Source: Saccoglossus kowalevskii | Lineage: Eukaryota > Hemichordata > Enteropneusta > Harrimaniidae | Assembly: GCF_000003605.2 (NCBI RefSeq) | Contig: NW_003149274.1 | Coordinates: forward strand, 82,755-96,339 | DNA: 13,585 bases | Direction: 5' to 3' | Shown here: in pieces, positions 7,620-13,585 of the stretch | Numbering within the stretch: the stretch's first letter is position 1 | How the letters are laid out: each line of letters starts with the position of its first letter | Made by a program: the position numbers and the translations under genes | The notes under the pieces: model-generated | The model's database searches: none | What the model saw: only the letters and a program-made list of their open reading frames with translations | What the model was told of the DNA's origin: nothing

Positions 7620-7633
7620 TTTTTTTTTTTTTT
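7620..7633. repeat. Poly(T) run
   Basis: Fourteen consecutive T residues. On the minus strand this is a poly(A) run, but no AATAAA precedes it and no flanking duplication was seen, so a retrotransposon tail is not claimed. Confidence 0.85.
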
Positions 7634-7814
7634 ACAAATAAACGCTTTCATTAGACAATGAAGTTTCATGGCTATGTTTCACCGGTTTGGGTGAGCAATA
7701 CGGCAGTAGTTTCTGTGAGGGTAAAATAACTGTCATATTTGACTTTCGGGTAAAGTATAGCGAAATTAATAGAACATTGTGTATGTAAATATTATCTATA
7801 TATATAATTTTGGC

Positions 7815-7965
7815 AAAAATGTCTTCACTCCCGGAATAGAATTGTGTTTGGAAAACTTACTAGGCAAACGGAGATACTTCAATATCCATTATCCTAGCGA
7901 TTCTCATCACGAACACAAAACAACTATTTTACTTTTTTACTTGACTACCAAGCAACGTTAACGTT
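7815..7965. repeat. Dispersed repeat family, copy 1
   Basis: This block aligns to 11342-11492 in the same orientation over about 150 bp at roughly 75% identity by eye. It shares exact blocks such as GGCAAACGGAGATACTTC, CATCACGA and CAACTATTTTA, and ends at the identical palindrome AACGTTAACGTT (7954-7965). Similarity stops at once after the palindrome, which suggests a true element end. Weaker similarity may extend left to about 7765. No terminal inverted repeat or transposase motif is seen, so the class is unknown. Confidence 0.8.
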
Positions 7966-8441
7966 AGTAAAGGTTGTAGCCAAGTTTAATATAAAATAAC
8001 GGGAGGGGTATACATTGAATAGCGCAGTATGATTTAATGTGTCCTTGAATTTGAATGTAGCAGAGAGACAACAATGACAAGACGTTAAAAACACCTTGTT
8101 GTTGTCCGCATTCGACCCCTGAAACTACATTGCCAGCAGGATTTGTTTGAACTCTCGACCCCGGGTGTTCAAATAAGACAGCATACAGATCTGAACGCAC
8201 TTACATGGTCAAACAACGTGTTTGTTTTGTTGAACAAGGAACTTCAATTCACCACATTCGATATATAATGAATATGCAACTGGGTTCAAACGACGGGTAG
8301 AACAGTTTTCCGTATTCCGGGTGTAACATACATACTAGAGCGCCATAGCTTGTAACAGACTGGTGAACTCTGAAGGTATGTATATGCATGTTTTAATACA
8401 CTGCTTCTATATTATGTAAAAGGATTAATTGTTCACTGCTT
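7966..8441. other. Non-coding stretch with one hairpin
   Basis: No gene is supported. A minus-strand frame at 7964-8200 (78 codons) has no recognisable domain. TCGACCCC occurs twice (near 8112 and 8155). The hairpin at 8146-8173 is listed separately. Confidence 0.6.
8146..8173. other. 7-bp hairpin with CCCGGG in the loop
   Basis: TTTGAAC (8146-8152) and GTTCAAA (8167-8173) are exact reverse complements around a 14-nt GC-rich loop. It was considered as a tRNA-derived SINE B-box region, but the consensus does not fit. Confidence 0.5.
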
Positions 8442-8562
8442 ATTTCGCTGACTGAAAAATGCGCTAAATTAAAACCAAGTGATTATGTAAAATTTAGCAT
8501 ATAGCATAGAACACACGAAACACACGAAATGGTAAATCAGCGAAATTTAAACCCAGTGAAAA
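8442..8562. repeat. Compact block of inverted and direct repeats
   Basis: ATTTCGCTGA (8442-8451) pairs exactly with TCAGCGAAAT (8537-8546). GCTAAATT (8463-8470) pairs exactly with AATTTAGC (8491-8498). ACACACGAA is tandemly duplicated (8511-8519, 8520-8528). A GCG..AAATT.AAACC.AGTGA segment is directly repeated at about 8461-8482 and 8540-8560. The arrangement looks like a small non-autonomous element or decayed satellite unit. No target duplication was identified. Confidence 0.5.
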
Positions 8563-8619
8563 TTAGTCATTTTACACCGTGATTGATGGTGCAAAGATGG
8601 ATCTGTGTCTCGATCACTG

Positions 8620-8636
8620 ACAGCTCTCTAAGCTGT
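8620..8636. other. 6-bp hairpin
   Basis: ACAGCT (8620-8625) and AGCTGT (8631-8636) flank a 5-nt loop. Nothing further is known. Confidence 0.4.
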
Positions 8637-9210
8637 TTGGTGGAAGGTTGAAATTTGGTGACTAAACACTTTGAGCCACCCCGAGATGCAGTAGGGTCAT
8701 AGAACTGCTATACTTTTGTATGTGACACTGCCTACATTCACTCTTCTCGATCGATTGCTGCGTACTTTATTTTTATTTCCGAACAATCACAGGACGCGAA
8801 TAAATAATGAAAACAGTAGTATCTGTTGATGTGACTACGGACTGTTTTGCGTTAATTCGGTAATTTAGTGGACCATGTTTACTAATATAGCGCATGTGAA
8901 CGTGAGATGTCCACCGGCTATGGCATCGGCTAGATGTTGTAACCACCTGTATATTACATTCCAAATAGGCAGGCGCAACGCGAAATAATTGGAATAGTTT
9001 TAGATGGTTATACCTGGTGGAGATTAGAGTGTCAATGTCGTGAATTAATTCATTCGACCGTACGTGACTAGAAATTGACAGGGGAAAATAATGTCAGACA
9101 AAATAATTTCCAAATCAGAGAACCGTGAATTTAACCTTCTAGATCAAAAAACAGACGGATGTTTGTTTCCAACGTCTTTTATACGAAGGAAATAACGGGC
9201 CGAAGTAAAG
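8637..9210. other. Non-coding stretch, no feature seen
   Basis: All frames are interrupted, and no repeats or RNA signals stand out. Confidence 0.6.
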
Positions 9211-9223
9211 GTTGCTAGGCGAC
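9211..9223 (+). promoter_or_regulatory. X-box-like RFX motif
   Basis: GTTGCTAGGCGAC differs by one base from the strong RFX site GTTGCTAGGCAAC. It is not followed by any recognisable gene. Confidence 0.3.
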
Positions 9224-9275
9224 GAAAAGAATGCACACGTGATGTGTGTATATATAGTTAGCATGTTTGTATTCT

Positions 9276-9292
9276 TCTCTCTCTCTCTTTAG
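9276..9292. repeat. TC microsatellite ending in TTTAG
   Basis: A TC run followed by TTTAG looks like a polypyrimidine tract with an acceptor AG at 9291-9292. All three downstream frames stop within nine codons, so only an untranslated exon would be possible. On the minus strand it is a GA repeat of the GAGA-factor type. Confidence 0.75.
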
Positions 9293-9479
9293 TTGACTGT
9301 ACTTGAACTAGTTTTATAATAGTAAATGAGAGAAAGGGTGTTTTTTAATAGTAGATTTTTGACAATGAGAAAAATGGCCGTTCGCGCCGACTTTATTCAT
9401 CGTCTTACATGTGTTCACATGCAAGTGTGTTTTTGCTTCCCTTCAATTCGAAGTCACTTTTTCTAGCGCGAATCGAACA

Positions 9480-9531
9480 CGGTAAAAGTGTTGGATATAA
9501 CGGTTCAGAAGTGCCGTCGCCGCCTTTACCG
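9480..9531. other. CGGTAAA inverted repeat
   Basis: CGGTAAA (9480-9486) and TTTACCG (9525-9531) are exact reverse complements separated by 38 nt of CpG-containing sequence. GTATATATAC (9540-9549) follows. No tRNA fold could be built. Confidence 0.35.
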
Positions 9532-9549
9532 AGAACACCGTATATATAC

Positions 9550-9984
9550 CGTTATTATTCAGTTGTTATTCAATGAACAATTCAAACTGCATTCCACTGT
9601 GTTGCACCAATACTAGTTCTAAGCAGAGATTCTATTTCATTATGCTAATTGGCAATTTGCCGACCTTAAATGACCTTCCTCATAAACCCGTGCGTGACCG
9701 TGTTAGGGGTCTAACATTTGAAATTTGAAAGGGGAGTGGCTAGTGTTACCGGTGCAATTGTTATCTTATCTTTACATTCATTTGTTATTTGTCTTAAATG
9801 AGCCAATATCCTTTCCCTGCAACACTTAGCATGTATCTTTTGACCACCCCCATGACTTCAAATGGCCAATCCCTTAGATATACTGTATTTTACCCTAGTT
9901 AATAACTTGATTTGGAATGTCAAGCAGCTGGAATCTACAATCAGTATTTACAATTTACAATGCTATCGTTAAGCGCTTCGAAAC
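9550..9984. other. AT-rich stretch with no gene
   Basis: No coding frame or RNA gene is supported between the 9.5 kb inverted repeat and the CpG-rich patch. Confidence 0.6.
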
Positions 9985-10240
9985 ATTCGATCTGCCCTTG
10001 CGCAATTCGTCACTCGACTGAATCAGAGAGTTGTGGACTTTGTCGCGCGATGGCACGGCGGTGTTTGAAGCGGAGGAGCGGCACCAGCGCACGCGCGAGA
10101 ATTTAGTCCTAAGCGACGATGGCAACACACGCTAAGAACGCAAAGGCTCATGGGTGGACGCTTGTTTATAAACAATGACACGCTATGGCCGAATGCCGCA
10201 TGCGCAGGTGACGACTCCCTCGCTTTAAGTTTGTTACGTA
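9985..10240. promoter_or_regulatory. Second CpG-rich patch with promoter-type motifs
   Basis: About 27 CpGs by hand count in 256 bp, in otherwise AT-rich DNA. It holds an ATGGCAAC X-box half (10119-10126), a palindromic forkhead-type site (10162-10175) and GCATGCGCAG (about 10198-10207), close to half of the NRF1 consensus. Open frames on both strands (plus 9912-10106, minus 10023-10361) overlap it, as GC-richer DNA favours, but neither resembles a known protein. It could be an unannotated CpG-type promoter or a GC-rich repeat. Confidence 0.33.
10162..10175. promoter_or_regulatory. Palindromic forkhead-type site
   Basis: TTGTTTATAAACAA is an exact 14-bp palindrome containing two convergent TGTTTA/TAAACA forkhead cores. 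It is perfect in form, but single occurrences in AT-rich DNA are not strong evidence of binding. Confidence 0.4.
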
Positions 10241-11341
10241 TTCTGTGTGTTTTGACAGTATATCTAAATATGATGTATTGTTTATTTGCTGAAAAAAAAT
10301 TGGGATGGCATAAGCCCGTACGCAAACAGTGTGTGTCGTACAGCTGTATACAGGGGGGCACAGGATGGCACCGGTTGTGTTTGTAAAAAATATTCTTTGT
10401 CAGTCTGAATATATGCAGAAAATGAAAACAATGAAGGTAAAAAAAAAAACTTCCATGTTAAAACTCAATAAATCTTAATCTCTGCTCTTGAACTTGTATG
10501 TTTGTGTTGATTGTTACAAGCATGTATTGCGCATTCAGTTCTATGCAGGATGCCCTGGATGATATAGCCATGATTGAGTTCCATAATTTTTATTTTAAGA
10601 TATATTCGGTATAATTATACAAACAGCGGTGGACATACAGAGCATACTAGTGGCGTTCACTAGAGATCTTCGCACCGAGTCCTCACGTGCCGAAACGTGT
10701 GTGTGAACGGTCCAGCCAGTTATAAAATTGTAAAATTGTTTCGTAAATAACACTGACAGTGAAATACCCCCTCGAGAAATGTTAGTGATGGAATATTTTA
10801 TATTGCACTTTCTTTCAATTTTAATTAGTTGTATTGCAATGCATTAGTAATAATTTAAATATAGATACATTCCTTTATTTCATTGTTGAGACTGAGTTAT
10901 ACATTTGTTTCGTACTATAATTTAGCTATATTGGAAAATTGTTATGGGGATTATTAATTTCAATACACAATATTTAACTATCCTTTGCAGCACCAAAAAG
11001 ATCATTAATTACAGTCTGTCAATAAGCAGTATAAAAATACATGATGCAAAACCCAATTATAAATGGTCAAATGTTTATTGATCTTGAAAACTAGGGGCAT
11101 TATCAGAGCATGGGTCTTATTTAGGACCTCCTGTCAGAGCGACTGCGCAAATCATAAGGGCAATTTAGAGCTTCTAAGGATGGTATTCCCAGAATAGCAC
11201 CGGTTGTTAAAGAAATATTAAACTTTAATTCTCAACAACGATGAAAGGACCAGTTACTGCGATAAATCCCTACTCCTCGCGAAACCCACTTACCGCAAAA
11301 GCTACTAGAACAATTAATTGTAAATATATTTTTACCAAATT
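10241..11341. other. AT-rich stretch with no gene
   Basis: It contains a poly(A) run at about 10440-10450 and an AATAAA near 10468, plus a CACGTG E-box near 10685. An open segment of about 40 codons before a stop near 11195 has no recognisable motif. No gene is supported. Confidence 0.6.
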
Positions 11342-11492
11342 CGTCAACAATGTGTCCACTCCAGGGAATGGAATTTTGTTTATAAACCTTCTCAGGCAAA
11401 CGGAGATACTTCTCTACCCTCCTAGCGTTTCCCATCACGAGGACAAATCAACTATTTTATGTTTTACTTGACAACCATGCAACGTTAACGTT
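11342..11492. repeat. Dispersed repeat family, copy 2
   Basis: Direct-orientation copy of 7815-7965, about 3.5 kb away, ending at the same palindrome AACGTTAACGTT (11481-11492). Open frames overlap it on both strands (plus 11241-11471, minus 11232-11438). If the element encodes anything, the copies are too short and diverged to tell. The difference pattern is spread evenly and includes a one-base indel near 11363, which favours neutral decay over coding constraint. Confidence 0.8.
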
Positions 11493-12229
11493 CCAACATG
11501 CCCAAATTACGCGGCTCGCCCTTGATCTTTTTGGCTTGAACATGAGCGCGTTAAAAGTGAAATGTCCGTATTAACGCTTCAATGTTCCACAATAGTATGC
11601 CATTAGAGATATTTTGAATGGGTGTAAAGGTTAATAATAGCGATACTGCAATAGATTGCGAGAGCGTACATTCGGCATGTCTATAAAGCCCCTTATTTGT
11701 ATTATGTTATGCATTCCTGCTTTAGATATAGGATAAACCCTGAATACAAGGGCTCAACGGGGCATAAAAATGACCGTCTATTGTCTACGTTCAAGGTTCA
11801 CAGTGTCCTCTAAATGTACCTTATTCTATGCCTATCTCTATAACCTATGGCGCTGAGCACTACAATACAATTTGTTATCGTAGCTCGAGTTACGGTGTTG
11901 ACCTTTCCTCTCGCGTCGTACACTATGGTATTGTATTCGACGCACCCGCTCGTATTTTTTTTATTTTACCTCATAATTTTAAACATCTTCCGATTGCAGC
12001 CATGAGCGTTAGGCAGCAATACTCTTGTCAGCGAACATTGCATAACAAATAATTATATATGAGAAATACTGCCAGAGATGGACAATATAAACATTGCTAT
12101 GATAAGCTATTACTAAAATTGAGGCAGCCGAATGGAATTACACGAAAGTGGTAACATATTTTGACTTACATACAGCGGTTTCCGCAACTTTTGAGGATTC
12201 GATGTGTGTGTTGTCGTGAGTCTGTGCGT
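11493..12229. other. Non-coding stretch, no feature seen
   Basis: No gene is supported. A plus-strand frame of 74 codons at 11828-12052 has no recognisable domain. ATGGCGCT occurs at 11847-11854. Confidence 0.6.
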
Positions 12230-12249
12230 TTTTCGAAAACGTTCGAAAA
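12230..12249. other. Perfect 8-bp hairpin TTTTCGAA/TTCGAAAA
   Basis: TTTTCGAA (12230-12237) and TTCGAAAA (12242-12249) are exact reverse complements around AACG. The TTC/GAA spacing does not match a heat-shock element. Confidence 0.55.
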
Positions 12250-13192
12250 GACGTGAAAAAAGGCACACTCGTTTCTTGTCGTTGGTGACGCTGTGCATTA
12301 TTCCTTGTGCTGCTTATGATAACTTATAACTATCTGGATATATGTCAAATCGATAAAGAAAAACAAATAAAATAAACAAAATTGCGCAGTCTACATTTTG
12401 CATGTATATCATTCTATTTAGTGTATTTATTATCAAGTTACCCTGGACCCATAACTGGTATACTTACCTTTACAATATTCTACAAATCTTTTAAAAGTTT
12501 ATCAGTGATTCCCCTGAGGGCATCCATCAAAAATGTGGTTGAGCATTTGCTTTACAGGAAACGTGTAAAAAGTATGTTTTATTGTGGCTAAACTCAATTA
12601 AAGTGGGTGTACCACATGAACAGTTGTGCTTTAAGTTGCAACTCTTTCTTTAAATCCGCATGAAACGTACGCGTTTGACCATTCTGTGAACGCTTTATTA
12701 AATGCTAAATTAATAGAATAAACAGGCAATAGGGTAGCCAGAGTGTTAACAATTAATTAAGTACTGGCAAATCAAAGTCCAGCTTTTTTGTTTCATTTAG
12801 TGTATTTTCATTTAGTAATGTTTTAACTTACATAAAAAGTGTGTAAAAACTTGCGGAAGGGAGGGTCTGAACAAACAGAATGTATACCCACATGCTTAAC
12901 TTCCATTTTAAAAACTCAGTAATCATGCATAACACTCCACGTTTAGGTAATTCTCAGGGGACTGGTCTAAAACTTTGCTTAACGCCCTGGTGTAGGATGC
13001 ACTGAACTGAGCAAAATGATGAAAACATTCTTTCTGCGAATTTCGTTTTTCAAAACCGTCCGTCATCATGGAAATAGAAATCAGCATTTCGATTTTTAAC
13101 CGCAATATTTAACATTGAAATTAAATACAACAACTAGTACAACAAGCGACACTAGTATCTCACATGTACGTGTGAGCGGCCATGCCTTACGT
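12250..13192. other. AT-rich stretch with no gene
   Basis: All frames are short. No repeat, RNA gene or promoter arrangement stands out. Confidence 0.6.
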
Positions 13193-13264
13193 AGCCCTGC
13201 GTACAGTGCTGTGTGTACGGGCACGCGTTTGGTTGATAGATGTCCCCACCACAGCCCTGCGTAC
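13193..13264. repeat. 12-bp direct repeat pair
   Basis: AGCCCTGCGTAC occurs exactly at 13193-13204 and 13253-13264, 60 bp apart, in a locally GC-richer patch. It might be a short duplication or the target duplication of a 48-bp remnant. No element structure lies between. Confidence 0.5.
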
Positions 13265-13273
13265 CTTCATAGA

Positions 13274-13290
13274 CAAAGTTCGGGACTTTG
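13274..13290. other. 6-bp hairpin with 5-nt loop
   Basis: CAAAGT (13274-13279) and ACTTTG (13285-13290) pair exactly around TCGGG. Confidence 0.4.
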
Positions 13291-13585
13291 AAAAATATAA
13301 CTTTTTTAATGAAATAACATCCCAGACACCAAAAATGAAGATCGATTACCAGATATATCCAGAACTCCCAGTTCGGAGTCCAATTGTGGATGAAATCGGC
13401 TCCTTTGCCCTAAAAACAAACGCATTCTCTCGCGTGAAAGAAATTAAAAATGGCGGCGTTTGGTGGATAATTCCTCCGGTTTACAATTTGTCCGTCTTTA
13501 CTAGTTGTTATTTAAAGACATTTCAGTTTCAGATAACTTTGTAATGCTTGTTACGGAAAACTATCGCCATTTCAACCGATTTCGG
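13291..13585. other. Non-coding end of window with YY1-like site
   Basis: AAAATGGCGGC at 13447-13457 matches the YY1 consensus, which in animals often lies near transcription starts. The longest open frame of the window (13182-13544, 120 codons) overlaps it. It shows no domain and is judged spurious (see rejected items). TTTCAG is tandemly repeated near 13523-13534. Confidence 0.45.

Noticed and set aside
7620-7633. Poly(T) as a minus-strand retrotransposon poly(A) tail
   Set aside because: No polyadenylation hexamer precedes it on the minus strand and no flanking duplication was found.
9276-9330. Splice acceptor after the TC tract
   Set aside because: All three frames stop within nine codons of the AG, and the tract is explained as a TC microsatellite.
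9466-9530. Possible minus-strand tRNA with TTCGATT loop-like sequence
   Set aside because: The T-stem has a mismatch, there is no A box, and no acceptor stem forms.
10023-10361. 112-codon minus-strand open frame
   Set aside because: It overlaps the CpG-rich patch, where stop codons are rarer, and plus-strand frames run through the same DNA. No family features are visible.
10800-10845. TATTGCAC sequence resembling the miR-92 seed
   Set aside because: Only the seed matches. The rest of the mature sequence differs and no suitable precursor hairpin surrounds it.
11232-11471. Overlapping frames on both strands across repeat copy 2
   Set aside because: The matching region in copy 1 differs by an indel and by substitutions that do not favour third codon positions, so coding constraint is not supported.
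13182-13544. 120-codon plus-strand open frame, the longest in the window
   Set aside because: The translation shows no signal peptide, domain, catalytic motif or repeat. It begins inside a direct-repeat pair and contains hairpin and YY1-like sequence. A frame of this length is expected by chance in 13.6 kb over six frames. Conservation of reading frame in a relative would be needed to revive it.
1-13585. CRISPR array, bacterial operon, phage or plasmid features
   Set aside because: There are no regularly spaced repeats, no ribosome-binding-site/ORF trains and no long coding frames. Microsatellites and LINE-type structure indicate an animal genome.

Overview
The window looks like non-coding animal DNA, intergenic or deep intronic, and most probably from an invertebrate. 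It is AT-rich. It carries TA, CA, TC and ATT microsatellites, long homopolymer runs and decayed transposable-element copies. CpG dinucleotides are not obviously depleted. No open frame exceeds 120 codons, and none shows a motif, family resemblance or convincing splice-site framework. I therefore call no protein-coding gene, tRNA, rRNA, CRISPR array or bacterial-type operon. The exact species cannot be read from this sequence.

Layout. Positions 1-32 are a TA microsatellite at the window edge. Positions 33-1100 are AT-rich and hold a short tandem repeat (735-771), a TATA box plus initiator at canonical spacing (833/863), a 25-nt imperfect hairpin (921-945), an AATAAA (970-975), a GC box (1043-1057) and an 8-bp perfect hairpin (1082-1100). 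This combination could be a decayed LTR promoter. Positions 1101-3750 are mostly featureless. A second TATA/initiator pair lies at 3754-3791. Positions 4136-4450 hold the clearest mobile element: a 5'-truncated non-LTR retrotransposon tail on the minus strand between two identical 10-bp target-site duplications.

Positions 4560-4730 are rich in CCAAT-type motifs and nested inverted repeats. Positions 5990-6300 are locally CpG-rich and include a perfect TCTCGCGAGA element. Positions 6655-7500 hold microsatellites, a strong 13-bp hairpin, a perfect RFX-type X-box palindrome, and a 29-bp block repeated in opposite orientation (6783-6811 and 7465-7493). Positions 7815-7965 and 11342-11492 are two copies of one dispersed repeat, both ending at the same 12-bp palindrome. 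Positions 8442-8562 are a compact block of direct and inverted repeats. Positions 9985-10240 are a second CpG-rich patch with a palindromic forkhead-type site. The remainder to 13585 is AT-rich and largely featureless, with a few small hairpins and a YY1-like site near the end.

No genes are seen working together. The biologically readable signals are transposon remnants, possible promoter-like patches (about 833-863, 3754-3791, 5990-6300, 9985-10240) and potential cis-regulatory motifs. All motif calls are from sequence alone and are statistically weak singly. The retrotransposon with its target-site duplication, the paired dispersed repeat and the 13-bp hairpin are the firmest observations. 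I found no evidence for a new biological system.
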